Shown: positions 8,970-18,205, counted from the stretch's first letter. The stretch is 39,440 bases of DNA from Nitrospirota bacterium (GCA_013152195.1 JAADGU010000089.1:1-39440); one strand, 5' to 3'. Notes: generated from the sequence alone by a model not told the origin. Translations and numbers: made by a program.

Positions 8970-9228
8970 TTTTATCTTTTAAGCGCTTAATATAGCACCT
9001 GACATGGCCGGGTTTATTTAACATCTCCGTGTTTGAAGCCGAGTCAGGAAAATAGTATTCTATTGTTACATGTATTAACCCTGTAATGCAATTGTCTGCT
9101 TCAGGGTGCATTATTTGGCCTGGACATGTTTTAATACTAAAATTAGCTGATGACGCCGTGTGTGTGCAAGTATACAGTGATGTCATCGGTATATCCGACT
9201 ATTATATATATATTTCAGAGGTGAACCC

Positions 9229-9897
9229 ATGTCTATTGAAATAGGGCTCCTGTCCCTTGAATCAATATTGCTTGTGGCAACGATCGTACTCTTGATTTAC
9301 AGCATCAAGGAAGGGAAACAACGTGACAGACTCATTCTTGAGGTGGGAAAAGCCACAAAGGTGCTAACACGGCAGGAGTATTTTCTCACCATCATCGACT
9401 CGATGATGGATGCAAAGGAGGAGATCACCGGGTGTATAACCGGCAGGCCACCGACAGGGGATGACAGTAAAATGACAAGGGATATTATGGAAAATATCGA
9501 GAGAATGACCGAAAAAGGTGTGCGCATAAGGTACCTTATGCCTAAATTCCCGGACAGACTCTATCTTGGCTATCTCTACATGAAAGCCGGAGCAGAGATT
9601 TTCTACAGCAGTTGTCTTATGGTGTATGACATGCGCTTTATAATCGTTGACAACAAGGTTGTGGTGATAGGCGTTCCTGAAAGTACGGGGGAGAAGGAAG
9701 CAACCAAAAAGGGTTACAGGATACCATCCGAAGGTCTTGCAATAGTACTTGGAAATTATTTTGATACCTGTAAAAACCAGTCTGATTTTAAGGGATACCT
9801 TAAAGAGGTGATTGCTCAGACAGGTGCAACACCGGAGCACATTGCAAGGGAATACCGGATAGATGAGAAGGAACTGAGAAAACTTGCAGAGCTTTAA
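9229..9897 (+). CDS. Membrane-anchored PLD-like protein with degenerate HKD motif
   Basis: A 222-residue protein with one N-terminal membrane helix (about residues 8-25), so the rest probably faces the cytoplasm. The body resembles half of a phospholipase D-like fold: a strand-rich GVRIRYLMP, then AGAEIFYSS, then YDMRFIIVDNKVVVIG. In active PLD proteins the last segment reads HxKxxxxD followed by a GS motif. Here the histidine and lysine are Asp and Arg, and the GS motif is missing, so catalysis is unlikely and a binding or sensing role is an inference. The tail (about 195-222) is helical and could be a small DNA-binding-like helix pair. AGAGGTG precedes the ATG. It lies between mqnC and mqnE but on the opposite strand. 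I do not recognise a named family. Confidence 0.6.
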   Translation: MSIEIGLLSLESILLVATIVLLIYSIKEGKQRDRLILEVGKATKVLTRQEYFLTIIDSMMDAKEEITGCITGRPPTGDDSKMTRDIMENIERMTEKGVRIRYLMPKFPDRLYLGYLYMKAGAEIFYSSCLMVYDMRFIIVDNKVVVIGVPESTGEKEATKKGYRIPSEGLAIVLGNYFDTCKNQSDFKGYLKEVIAQTGATPEHIAREYRIDEKELRKLAEL

Positions 9898-9944
9898 ATG
9901 ACTGCTTTCTGACGCCAGCCGTTACAACTTTACAGGAAAATTAT

Positions 9945-11012
9945 CTACGCATAGACCTTCACTGTTTCATAAAAAGCATCCCTCTCAACAGGTACTTTTC
10001 CCGCCTTCCTGATAAGGTTTACCATCTCTGCTTTTGTAAGCCCTTCACCCGTCATCGCACCAGCTGCATGGGTAATCTTCTCTTCAATGACCGTGCCGTC
10101 AATATCATCTGCCCCGAACAGGAGTGCCACCTGAGAGAGTTTTTCACCAAGCATGACCCAATATGCCTTTATGTGTGGAAAGTTGTCAAGTACAAGGCGG
10201 CTGATTGCTATTGTCTTTAAGTCATCGATTCCCGAGGGATACCGGCCTCCCATGTCTGTGTTTTGAGGATGGTAGGAGAGTGGGATGAATGCCTGAAACC
10301 CGCCTGTCTGGTCCTGGAGTTCCCTCAACCTTACAAGGTGGTCAATCCTGTCTTCACTGGATTCAAAATGACCGTACAGCATCGTAGCGTTTGTCTTTAT
10401 GCCGCATAGATGCGCAGTCCTGTGAACTTCAAGCCACCTTTCACCAGTTATCTTTTCAGGACAGAGACGCTCCCGTATGCTGTTTGCAAATATTTCTGCC
10501 CCACCTCCTGGCATGGCATCGAGACCGCTCTTTTTCAGACTTAACAGGGTATCCCTGAGACCAAGGTTACTTATCCCTGAAAAATAATCAACTTCAACTG
10601 CTGTAAATGCCTTGATATGGATCCGGGGAAAGTGTTTTCTGAGTTCTCGCAGCAGACTCAGATAATACTCAAAAGGGCGGTCAGGGTGAAGTCCTCCGAC
10701 TATATGGATCTCTCTGAGACCTTCAGGAGAGAGTTCAATCCTCCTTAAAATCTCATCAATTGATAATTCGAAGGCACCTTTTTCTCCCGTTGACCTGCTG
10801 AAGGCACAAAAACGGCATCGGTTTACGCATATGTTTGTGGGATTTACATGGCGGTTCTGGATAAAATAAGCCCTGTTTCCGTTTTTTTTCTCTGCAACAG
10901 AGGTCGCAAGTTTACCCAGTGTGTGGATGTCATCATCATGAAAAAGGGCAACCGCTTCTTCGAAGGATAGCCTTTCACCTGCAAGGATCTTCTGCTTTAT
11001 TGTCTCGAGCAT
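9945..11012 (-). CDS. mqnE: Aminofutalosine synthase (radical SAM)
   Basis: Joins the enolpyruvyl ether of chorismate-derived 3-[(1-carboxyvinyl)oxy]benzoate to S-adenosylmethionine, giving aminofutalosine, in the futalosine menaquinone pathway. The cluster motif is C62-xxx-C66-xx-C69 in ICVNRCRFCAF. MPGGGAEIF, TNATMLYGH and GGFQAFIPLSYHPQNT are typical of MqnE. The length is 355 residues from the ATG at 11012. An in-frame TTG at 11048 would add twelve lysine-rich residues and is less likely, although neither start has a strong SD. Paired with mqnC nearby, it argues that this organism makes menaquinone by the futalosine pathway; mqnA, mqnB and mqnD are not in the window. Confidence 0.9.
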   Translation of the reverse strand: MLETIKQKILAGERLSFEEAVALFHDDDIHTLGKLATSVAEKKNGNRAYFIQNRHVNPTNICVNRCRFCAFSRSTGEKGAFELSIDEILRRIELSPEGLREIHIVGGLHPDRPFEYYLSLLRELRKHFPRIHIKAFTAVEVDYFSGISNLGLRDTLLSLKKSGLDAMPGGGAEIFANSIRERLCPEKITGERWLEVHRTAHLCGIKTNATMLYGHFESSEDRIDHLVRLRELQDQTGGFQAFIPLSYHPQNTDMGGRYPSGIDDLKTIAISRLVLDNFPHIKAYWVMLGEKLSQVALLFGADDIDGTVIEEKITHAAGAMTGEGLTKAEMVNLIRKAGKVPVERDAFYETVKVYA

Positions 11013-11070
11013 ATTCTTTGTTCTTTTTTTGTTTTTTAAGGGATGCAAATTCTATAACTGTTATTGCCCA

Positions 11071-12099
11071 TCAACACATTGTCCTGACAAAGGATGAAAC
11101 GGTCTTCCTGACCGATGGATCAAATAGTATCCATGCATGGTTCAGTGCCAGGTTGTGATGTTCAGAAGTATGCGGGGCCTCTGAACTCCTTTTACTGACC
11201 AGACCGTCTCCCTTTCCCATTATCAGTTCTTCAGGCAACCTCCCTTCAGGAACAAGAGAGGTTAGGATCTCAGGTATTGAAAAGAGCTTTTCCGGAGTCA
11301 TGACACCTTTAATTCGGTCTTCACGCCATCTGTAAATTGTAAAAAGTGTCGGGTCTGTTCCGCCAAGGGAGAGGGTCTTAATCGTTGTGAGCTTGCTGTT
11401 ATCAAACCCCGCTATAAATGGTGACTCAGGGAGTAACTCCCTTATAGCTTCACTCTTGAGAAATTCCATTATCCTTTTAATAGTGCTCCTGGCCGTACCC
11501 TTTTCTGCATTTTCAAAAAAGGGATAGATAATCCTTGAAATACCGGAAAGAGGCTCGGCCAGCTTTGCCAGGTTGCTTCCATGATGAGGAGTTGCGAGGG
11601 TAATAAGTGCCAGGCATTTCAGGTTCAACATTTCTATGGCCTTTCTTGCTACAAGCCCCCCCCTGCTGTGAGTAATAAAAACTATCCCGTTTTTTGTAAA
11701 CCGACGGTAATGTTTCAACAGGAGCTCAAGCTCTTTTACAAGTGATATGCAGTCTGAGGCAGGACGCTTCTGGGAGTAAGCCATAACAGTACATCCTTCC
11801 ATCTTCAGATCGTGAAAAACGGTTTTTAATTCCTTGGGTATCAAACCTGTGGTGATCCGGTTACTCAGGACTGGCTCAACGGAAATGCCTGCCCTGGCAG
11901 AAGGGCCGTTCTGTCCTGTTATCTCGACATCCCCTGGTTCTTTGGATAATAGTACTGTTATGGGGAATTTTCCTGCGAGTATCCGTGTCTTTTCCGGTTC
12001 TGCCCAGATGTTTAAACTCATACCCAGGCCATGAATAAAAAGACAGCAGGGACAATCCTTGAATCCCTGGTGAAAGATGACGTCAGGGAAGGAATCCAT
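11071..12099 (-). CDS. Alpha/beta hydrolase (lipase/PGAP1-like)
   Basis: A 342-residue protein with an oxyanion-hole start (CLFIHGLG, about residues 19-26). A nucleophile elbow THSRGG has serine 145, and LATPHHGSNLA is a segment shared with lipases and PGAP1-like esterases. The likely catalytic histidine is in LNHAWILFD near the C-terminus, and GDGLVS precedes it as in triacylglycerol lipases. There is no signal peptide, so it is probably cytoplasmic. Substrate unknown. Its ATG shares one base with the stop of the upstream coiled-coil gene (TAATG), which implies translational coupling. Confidence 0.75.
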   Translation of the reverse strand: MDSFPDVIFHQGFKDCPCCLFIHGLGMSLNIWAEPEKTRILAGKFPITVLLSKEPGDVEITGQNGPSARAGISVEPVLSNRITTGLIPKELKTVFHDLKMEGCTVMAYSQKRPASDCISLVKELELLLKHYRRFTKNGIVFITHSRGGLVARKAIEMLNLKCLALITLATPHHGSNLAKLAEPLSGISRIIYPFFENAEKGTARSTIKRIMEFLKSEAIRELLPESPFIAGFDNSKLTTIKTLSLGGTDPTLFTIYRWREDRIKGVMTPEKLFSIPEILTSLVPEGRLPEELIMGKGDGLVSKRSSEAPHTSEHHNLALNHAWILFDPSVRKTVSSFVRTMC

Positions 12100-12323
12100 T
12101 AATCCTGCGGTTTATCTGCTTTTAACTTCCTGACAATTTCGGGTAACTGGTCTTTTAGATCAGGATGTTTTCTGCCAAGGAATAACTTTATTCCTTTGAG
12201 CTCAAGCTTGACATCTGCAACTTCCGCAGCCACTGTATCAAGTCTCTGAATCTCCGACACAAGTGTCTGAATCTCCTTTTCCAGTAGGTTTATCTTCTCG
12301 CTCAATTCCCTTTCTTCTTTCAT
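12099..12323 (-). CDS. Small coiled-coil protein, function unknown
   Basis: About 74 residues, highly charged, with a heptad pattern (EKINLLEKEIQTLVSEIQRL) typical of a single coiled coil, followed by a short basic C-terminal region. The ATG at 12323 is preferred because GGGGGAAGGGG lies directly before it. An in-frame ATG at 12359 would add 12 residues but has no SD. Its stop overlaps the start of the lipase-like gene by one base, so the pair is likely translated together. I recognise no family. Confidence 0.6.
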   Translation of the reverse strand: MKEERELSEKINLLEKEIQTLVSEIQRLDTVAAEVADVKLELKGIKLFLGRKHPDLKDQLPEIVRKLKADKPQD

Positions 12324-12430
12324 GGCCCCTTCCCCCAGTCTATATTTTTGCTCTTTCATTTAAAAGCTGAAAGAGTTATAAGTAGTAAGCAAGACTGACC
12401 GGCTTCCTGATTGCCGGCATAGAATGACTT

Positions 12431-12517
12431 CTATCGTTTATTCTTCATTCTCCTGCGGAGTTTTTTATGCTTGTGTTTGTTAATTTTTTTCTTGCGCCAC
12501 TTCTTGACATTTCCCAT
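12431..12517 (-). CDS. 28-residue AURKAIP1/COX24-domain protein
   Basis: A tiny, very basic protein of 28 residues: it starts MGNVKKWRKKKINKHKHKK and ends in an arginine-lysine tail. This is the pattern of the bacterial AURKAIP1/COX24 C-terminal domain proteins, which resemble small ribosome-associated proteins; in mitochondria the homologue is a small-subunit ribosomal protein. The gene has a near-perfect Shine-Dalgarno, AGGAGGTGAT (12521-12530 on the opposite strand), at ideal distance from the ATG. This supports strong expression and a real gene despite its size. It lies 46 bp downstream of the activase stop and 108 bp upstream of the coiled-coil gene. Confidence 0.82.
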   Translation of the reverse strand: MGNVKKWRKKKINKHKHKKLRRRMKNKR

Positions 12518-12563
12518 TCAATCACCTCCTTTTTTAATGTTTTTATATATCTGTTTATAACCT

Positions 12564-15500
12564 TTAATTGCCGTTTTTTGTTCTTACCTGCTCCATAAAA
12601 GCCTCGAGTTGCAACTCTGTAGTTGAAGAATCAGTCCCATCATATGGAATACTGATAGATGGAATTCCATACTTCCTGGTAACCCCTCTCATAATGGCTG
12701 TAACTACTGTCCCAGGCATACATCCGAAGGGCATTGCATTTATGATCCCGGAAACACCTTTTCCGATCAGGTCAATAGACTTGCCGATGCTCATTATGGC
12801 CTCTCCTTCAAAGGATTCGTGCAGGTATGGAGAAGCCTTTTTCAATATATCCCTTGTATCAGGTTCATGTAAGGTTTTCAAAAAACCATTGAACGGTTTT
12901 TCGAGGTTGCTGGTTATTCTTTTTTGAAAGAGCCTTTTTAAGAGAATAGTTATAATACCAGAGATGTCTTTTTTTCGCAAGGTCTTTTTCAGGGACATCA
13001 GGTTTATATAGTAGATCCATTCATCCACCGGGGAGAGCCAGACTTCACCTCCAAGGGTCTCTATCTTTCTGACGAGGTCCTCGTTTGAAAACCTGTTGGA
13101 CCTCACGAATATCTCGCCCACTATTCCTATCAGGGGTTTTTCGCCATGCTCTTTGGGAAGGCTGTTAAAATCGTTTTTCATCTGTGCCATCAATGGCATT
13201 ATGTTACCATTGGAGCCGCTCAGAGTTGTGGTCAGCTTCTGCAGGTATTGATGATACAGATTATCCGCAGAGCCTTTCTCCTTTTCGTATGGCCTTGTCT
13301 CATGGAGACATTTTATGAGGATTTCAAATGCCACAATTCCCTCCCAGGATCTTGACACAAAATCCTTGCCAACGATTCCCAGATCCTTATAAAAAGTTAC
13401 ATCCTGTACAGGAGTGAATATGGGCACATCCTTAATCCCGACTTCCTCGAGTATCATCCTGTGAAAGATATTGTATTGACCGAATCTGCAGGGTCCGGTA
13501 CCTGAGGGCATGAAGAATGCTGACTCTTCCGGCCTGAAATCTTCAGAGAAGACCTTTTTGAGCATATCCCCTGTTGTGACTGTGCAGGGATAACACTCCT
13601 TTCCTGATACATACCTCCTGCCAAATTCAAGCGCCCCTGCATCAGTCTCGGGGAGCACCTCGGCAGGTATACCGCAATGTTCAAATGCTGCCTTCAGGGC
13701 AAAGGCATGATCGGACATCCTTGGCAGATAGACAGTCCTCTGTTTACCCGAGGACTTTTTGACTGAGAATTCCACCTTCTGCGGTACAGGGGTCTCTCTG
13801 TACTCTGTTTTTCCGGTAGAAATCTGGGCATCAATGCTGTCGAGAAATGCCTCGCATCTTGTGATTGCCCCGGCATCTGCACTATGTTCATCTATCTCGA
13901 CATAGAGATAGGGTTTTTTTGAAAGTTCCTTTTCAAAGAATTTCTGTATAAAGGAATCAGGGCCACAGGAAAAATTCCCTATAAATAGGGGGTAGAGGTG
14001 TTTATTTTTCTTGATGACCCTTGCTGCCTTCAGGATTCTCTGGCCGGACCTCCAGTACATATCAGGCCAGTCATCGTGGATATCCTCTTCGGAAAGGAAA
14101 TCCATTGGCAGGGAAAGCACATCAAGGGAGGCAAGTTTTTTCGGTATTTCGAGATTTACACCCATATCAAAGGCATTGTAGGCCCGCCCCACTATTACCA
14201 CTGCCCGTTTGTCCAGGGTGGACAAAACCTCCCTGCCGCGCGCCTTGATATTTCCTGTAAATTCATCCTGTGCCATCTGCGCCTTTTCCATCGCCCTTCT
14301 GATCTCACCAGAGGAAATGCCGAAATGCCTCATGGTCTTCCTGATCTCTTTAAAAACAAAGTTTTCCCCTTCTTTCAGTTTTATAACTGGTGAGACGACA
14401 GTGGCATTTTCAAAGGCCACACGTATCTGATACGGGAAGCTCTGGGTAAGGGGGCAGGCATGGCCTTTTTCGTATGGATCATCCGCAGAGTTCATATTTA
14501 TAAAACTCGGTATAAACAGGGTATCTACACCCTCCTGAAGCAGATGCCTTACATGTCCATGTGAGACCTTGACAGGAAAGCATGTCTCGGCCAATACAGT
14601 TTCAAGACCGAGGCTGACGATTCTCCTGTTTGTTTTGGGTGAGACCACCACCTCAAAACCTAATTCCCACAGGAGTGTGCTCCAGTATGGAAGATAATCC
14701 TGAAAGTAAAAGACATAGGGAATTCCGATCCTGCCCCTGCGGAGGCTTGTGCCTGATTCCTTTACCTTTTCAGCACGTTCTGTATGTGACTTCCATAGCT
14801 CCTCTTCCCTGAAGGCAAAAAGATCCGGTATTTCTGTCTTTACCCTTCTGCGCACATCATACTTCTCACACCTGCCGCCGTAGAAGAGGAAGCCATCCTC
14901 CCCGTCGATCTTAACCCTGTTAATTTCGCACATGTTCTCACAGCTCCTGCACTCAAAGGAACTCAGCTGGTAGGGCCTGCTTGCAAGGTCAAAACCCTTA
15001 AAGGAAGTTCCGGAAGAAAGACCCTTCTCTGAGGACTTTACTCTTGCAGCCTGCATATGCTCCCTTGCTATCAGGGCCATTCCTATGGCACCGGTTACAT
15101 CATGGTTCGGCGGTACGGTTACGGTTCTTCCTGTAAACTTTTCAAAGGCTGCCACAACCGTTTTGTTGAAAGCCGTACCACCCTGAAAGAAGATGTGTTC
15201 TCCTATCTGTCTTCCGGCAACCACACGGTTAATGTAGTTTTCCACTATGGAGTATGCAAGACCGGCAAGCAGGTCGTTTTTTTGAGCTCCCCGCTGGAGG
15301 TTTGCCATAAGGGAATTCTCCATGAATACAGTGCACCTTTCACCGAGCCTGCAAGGATTCGTCGATGAAAAGGCACAATCGGCAAACTCGCCCTTGATGG
15401 AGATGCTCAGTTTCTCGGCCTGTTCTTCAAGGAATGAGCCTGTGCCGGCAGCGCATGCCTTGTTCATCTCAAAATCCACTATTATGCCGTCCCGGAGGGA

Positions 15501-15887
15501 AATATACTTTGAATCCTGTCCCCCGATTTCAAAGATTGTATCAACTTCAGGGTCTATGGAGACAGCTGCTGTTGCCTGTGCAGTAATCTCGTTTTTTACA
15601 ATGTCAGCGCCGACAAAGTCTGCAATCATGTACCTGCCGGAGCCTGTAGTGCCAACGCCGCATATCTCGACGCTATTGCCCACCTCTTTTCCTACCTCCA
15701 GCAGACCCTGCCTGACAGCCTCAATAGGTCTTCCTGCTGTCATCAGATACCTCTTTGCGATAAGTCTTCCGTTTTCATCTATAACGGCAAGGTTTGTGCT
15801 GATGGAACCGATATCAATACCAAGATAAAACCTGTTTTTCTGCTCCTGTGGTTTTTTCTGCCCCCTGATACCTGCTTCCTGCCCCAC
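12564..15887 (-). CDS. Acyl-CoA dehydratase activase, C-terminal part (ATPase 2 + DUF2229)
   Basis: 1107 residues from a GTG, but probably the larger part of one protein with the gene at 16001-16789. Residues about 20-270 form a second BcrAD/BadFG ATPase (FYLGIDIGS, CAAGTGSFLEEQ with the cluster cysteine, GERCTVFMEN). A cysteine-rich segment follows (CRSCENMCEI, GGRCEKYD). A DUF2229 domain and an HGD-D-like region with conserved cysteines (LAETCFPVKVSHGH, SGKECYPC, MPFGCMPGT) fill the rest. Activases of this superfamily use ATP to drive low-potential electrons from a [4Fe-4S] cluster into 2-hydroxyacyl-CoA dehydratases or benzoyl-CoA reductases; the natural partner of the fused type is not established. 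The frame is open without a stop back to 16025 and the GTG has no good SD, so the true start is upstream in the first ATPase. Confidence 0.82.
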   Translation of the reverse strand: MGQEAGIRGQKKPQEQKNRFYLGIDIGSISTNLAVIDENGRLIAKRYLMTAGRPIEAVRQGLLEVGKEVGNSVEICGVGTTGSGRYMIADFVGADIVKNEITAQATAAVSIDPEVDTIFEIGGQDSKYISLRDGIIVDFEMNKACAAGTGSFLEEQAEKLSISIKGEFADCAFSSTNPCRLGERCTVFMENSLMANLQRGAQKNDLLAGLAYSIVENYINRVVAGRQIGEHIFFQGGTAFNKTVVAAFEKFTGRTVTVPPNHDVTGAIGMALIAREHMQAARVKSSEKGLSSGTSFKGFDLASRPYQLSSFECRSCENMCEINRVKIDGEDGFLFYGGRCEKYDVRRRVKTEIPDLFAFREEELWKSHTERAEKVKESGTSLRRGRIGIPYVFYFQDYLPYWSTLLWELGFEVVVSPKTNRRIVSLGLETVLAETCFPVKVSHGHVRHLLQEGVDTLFIPSFINMNSADDPYEKGHACPLTQSFPYQIRVAFENATVVSPVIKLKEGENFVFKEIRKTMRHFGISSGEIRRAMEKAQMAQDEFTGNIKARGREVLSTLDKRAVVIVGRAYNAFDMGVNLEIPKKLASLDVLSLPMDFLSEEDIHDDWPDMYWRSGQRILKAARVIKKNKHLYPLFIGNFSCGPDSFIQKFFEKELSKKPYLYVEIDEHSADAGAITRCEAFLDSIDAQISTGKTEYRETPVPQKVEFSVKKSSGKQRTVYLPRMSDHAFALKAAFEHCGIPAEVLPETDAGALEFGRRYVSGKECYPCTVTTGDMLKKVFSEDFRPEESAFFMPSGTGPCRFGQYNIFHRMILEEVGIKDVPIFTPVQDVTFYKDLGIVGKDFVSRSWEGIVAFEILIKCLHETRPYEKEKGSADNLYHQYLQKLTTTLSGSNGNIMPLMAQMKNDFNSLPKEHGEKPLIGIVGEIFVRSNRFSNEDLVRKIETLGGEVWLSPVDEWIYYINLMSLKKTLRKKDISGIITILLKRLFQKRITSNLEKPFNGFLKTLHEPDTRDILKKASPYLHESFEGEAIMSIGKSIDLIGKGVSGIINAMPFGCMPGTVVTAIMRGVTRKYGIPSISIPYDGTDSSTTELQLEAFMEQVRTKNGN

Positions 15888-16000
15888 GGTCTCTGTCAGC
15901 AGATGCCTCTCTCTGAACCCATCCCCTTCTTCAATGAGCGGTTTGTGACCTGAATCATTATGTTTGAGTGAGGAGAGTGTTTCCTCAAGTTTGCTGAAGT

Positions 16001-16789
16001 TCAGGGCAGGGTGGTTGTCTTCTGATCATCCAAGGCCTTGAAAACCGCTCCAATCGCACCCATGAAGGCCGTATGCTCAGGAATTATCAGCTCTTCAAGT
16101 TCAAAAACCTCCTTAAAAGCCTTTACCATACCCTTGTTCAGTGCCACGCCTCCCTGAAAGGATATTTTGTGGGGCACCGGTCTGCCCCTTACGATTGAGC
16201 CTTTAAAATTTCTTGCCACTGCAAAGCAAAGCCCTGCCACAATGTCGTCCATGGGGGTGGCAATCTGCTGCAGGTGGATCATGTCTGATTTTGCAAAGAC
16301 ACTGCAACGTCCTGCAATCCTTGGAGGATTTTTGGACCTCAATGCCGTCTCGCTGAACTCCTCTATACTTAACCGCAACCTCTCTGCCTGCTGGTCAAGG
16401 AAGGAGCCGGTACCAGCTGCACAGACTGAATTCAGTGAAAAGTCCTTTATTGCATTGCCTTCGAGGATAATAAGTTTTGAATCCTCTCCACCCATCTCGA
16501 TAATGGTATTGACATCCGGATAAAACCTCTTTGTGGACGTGCAGTTGGCCACAAGTTCATTGATATGAGCGGCACCTGTAGCCCTTGCCATCAGCTTCCC
16601 GGTAGACCCTGTAAAGACTATCATGAATTCGGGATAATCGGAAGAGACTTCCCTCAGGAGCTCAATGGCCGCATCTACAGGATGCCCCTTATGCCGACGA
16701 TAGACGGTCAGGAGAACATCTCCATTCTCATCAATAATGGCTATTTTTACACTTACAGAACCACAGTCCAGACCTGCCGTAAGGGCCAT
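16001..16789 (-). CDS. Acyl-CoA dehydratase activase, N-terminal ATPase (split gene)
   Basis: 262 residues forming a complete BcrAD/BadFG ATPase: GLDCGSVSVKIAIID phosphate loop, GGEDSKLI, CAAGTGSFLDQQ (cluster cysteine), GRCSVFAKSD (second cysteine) and FQGGVALNKG. A strong AGGGAGGT precedes the ATG. Large fused activases have two such ATPases joined by a linker to a DUF2229 region. Here the first ends at TGA 16001-16003, while the frame of the next part is already open at 16025 and continues without a stop. Adding one C in the CCC before the stop (16004-16006) restores a linker reading LPLNFSKLEETL. The most likely truth is one protein of roughly 1400 residues. A genuine split is the alternative, since HgdC-type ATPases do work alone as dimers. 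Confidence 0.82.
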   Translation of the reverse strand: MALTAGLDCGSVSVKIAIIDENGDVLLTVYRRHKGHPVDAAIELLREVSSDYPEFMIVFTGSTGKLMARATGAAHINELVANCTSTKRFYPDVNTIIEMGGEDSKLIILEGNAIKDFSLNSVCAAGTGSFLDQQAERLRLSIEEFSETALRSKNPPRIAGRCSVFAKSDMIHLQQIATPMDDIVAGLCFAVARNFKGSIVRGRPVPHKISFQGGVALNKGMVKAFKEVFELEELIIPEHTAFMGAIGAVFKALDDQKTTTLP

Positions 16790-16897
16790 CTCTTAACCTC
16801 CCTAAACCCCTCAGGATATTTCAGTATTATAATAGAAGTACTGAATAGTTTATACAAAAAGCTTACGTTGGGGCAATCTTAGTGGTAATATATCATA

Positions 16898-18205
16898 ATG
16901 ACCTATCTTAGGATAAAAATAAAAGTAAAGGGCCTTGTTCAGGGTGTGGGATTCAGGCCGTTTGTCTTCAATCTTGCCAGGTCTTTAGATCTCAAGGGTT
17001 TTGTGAAAAACACGTCTGAGGGTGTTGTAATAGAGATTGAGGGGAAACACGTAAGGGTATTCCTGCAGCGTCTCAGAAGTGAGAAACCGGAACTTTCCGA
17101 TGTAGAGTCAATCGATGTAGAGTCAATCGTGAAGGAGAAAACATCTGAATACGGAAGAGATGGATTCAGCATACTGGATAGTGAGGATACTGGCAGTATT
17201 ACCCCGGTTTCCCCGGATACATCAGTCTGTAATGACTGTTTGTCTGAACTCCTCAACCCCCTCGACAGGAGATACCTCTATCCGTTCATAAACTGTACAA
17301 ACTGCGGTCCGAGATACTCTATTACAAGGGCGATACCATATGACCGGCCAAATACCACAATGAGTTGTTTTAATATGTGTCATGACTGCAACAGGGAGTA
17401 CCAGGACCCTGAAGACAGGAGATTTCATGCACAGGCCGATGCCTGCTCTCTCTGTGGTCCACAGCTTGGTTTTCAGAGCATAAACCCTTTATTTAAGGAA
17501 GATGAGGGTGAAGAACCCATTTCTTCAGCAATCAGGGTGCTTAAGGCCGGGGGAATTGTTGCCGTAAAAGGCCTTGGGGGTTTTCATATTGCCTGTGATG
17601 CTGAAAATAAGGATGCTGTAACCCTGCTGAGGGAGAGAAAACAGAGGATAAACAAGCCCTTTGCAATGATGGCCCCTGATATGGATACCGTAAGAGGGTT
17701 CTGTTATGTAACAGATGAGGAGGCTCAACTCATGCTCTCCCGCCGGAGACCGATAGTGCTCCTGAAAAAGAGACCTGACTGCAGGCTGCCGGAAGAAGTG
17801 GCCCCAAAAAACCGCTACCTTGGCTTTATGCTTCCCTATACCCCGCTTCATCACCTCCTCTTTTTCTATCCGGGAGGAGGAGTGACTCCTAATTTCCGTT
17901 GCCTTGTCATGACAAGTGGTAATCTTTCGGAAGAGCCGATAATACATGAAAATGAGGCTGCAGTAGAGGGGCTTGCGGGGATTGCAGATGCATTTTTACT
18001 GCATAACAGGGATATATTCATGAGGGTGGATGATTCGGTTATAAGGTCAAACGTTTTTATCCGCCGCTCAAGGGGATATGTGCCGGAGGCAATAGCTATT
18101 AAAGGGACGGGTCCTGAGGTGCTGGGCGTGGGTGCGGACCTGAAAAATACCTTTACCCTGACTGACAAGGGATTTTTATGCAATACCGAGTCAGCATATC
18201 GGTGA
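16898..18205 (+). CDS. hypF: HypF, N-terminal part (split gene)
   Basis: HypF makes the CN ligands of [NiFe]-hydrogenase by carbamoylating HypE from carbamoyl phosphate. The 435-residue piece holds, in order, an acylphosphatase domain (VQGVGFRPFVFN, residues 15-26), two zinc fingers (CNDCLSE and CTNCGP; then CHDC and CSLCGP) and a YrdC-like domain. It ends a few residues after VGADLKNTF, where the Kae1-like domain should begin. The frame closes at TGA 18203-18205. Deleting one T from the five-T run at 18173-18177 joins it to the following gene with perfect family sequence. The gene is divergent from the activase, with 108 bp between the starts; no SD is clear. Confidence 0.92.
   Translation: MTYLRIKIKVKGLVQGVGFRPFVFNLARSLDLKGFVKNTSEGVVIEIEGKHVRVFLQRLRSEKPELSDVESIDVESIVKEKTSEYGRDGFSILDSEDTGSITPVSPDTSVCNDCLSELLNPLDRRYLYPFINCTNCGPRYSITRAIPYDRPNTTMSCFNMCHDCNREYQDPEDRRFHAQADACSLCGPQLGFQSINPLFKEDEGEEPISSAIRVLKAGGIVAVKGLGGFHIACDAENKDAVTLLRERKQRINKPFAMMAPDMDTVRGFCYVTDEEAQLMLSRRRPIVLLKKRPDCRLPEEVAPKNRYLGFMLPYTPLHHLLFFYPGGGVTPNFRCLVMTSGNLSEEPIIHENEAAVEGLAGIADAFLLHNRDIFMRVDDSVIRSNVFIRRSRGYVPEAIAIKGTGPEVLGVGADLKNTFTLTDKGFLCNTESAYR

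Noticed and set aside
8914..9186. Minus-strand 90-residue frame upstream of mqnC
   Set aside because: It overlaps the start of mqnC in another frame, has no domain and no SD. The interval is best read as the noncoding gap before the PLD-like gene.
16001..16030. Programmed -1 frameshift in the activase
   Set aside because: The junction lacks an XXXYYYZ slippery heptamer in the first frame, and no following pseudoknot is evident.
16001..18205. Selenocysteine readthrough of the TGA stops in the activase and hypF
   Set aside because: The conserved continuation is in a different frame, not directly after the TGA in the same frame.
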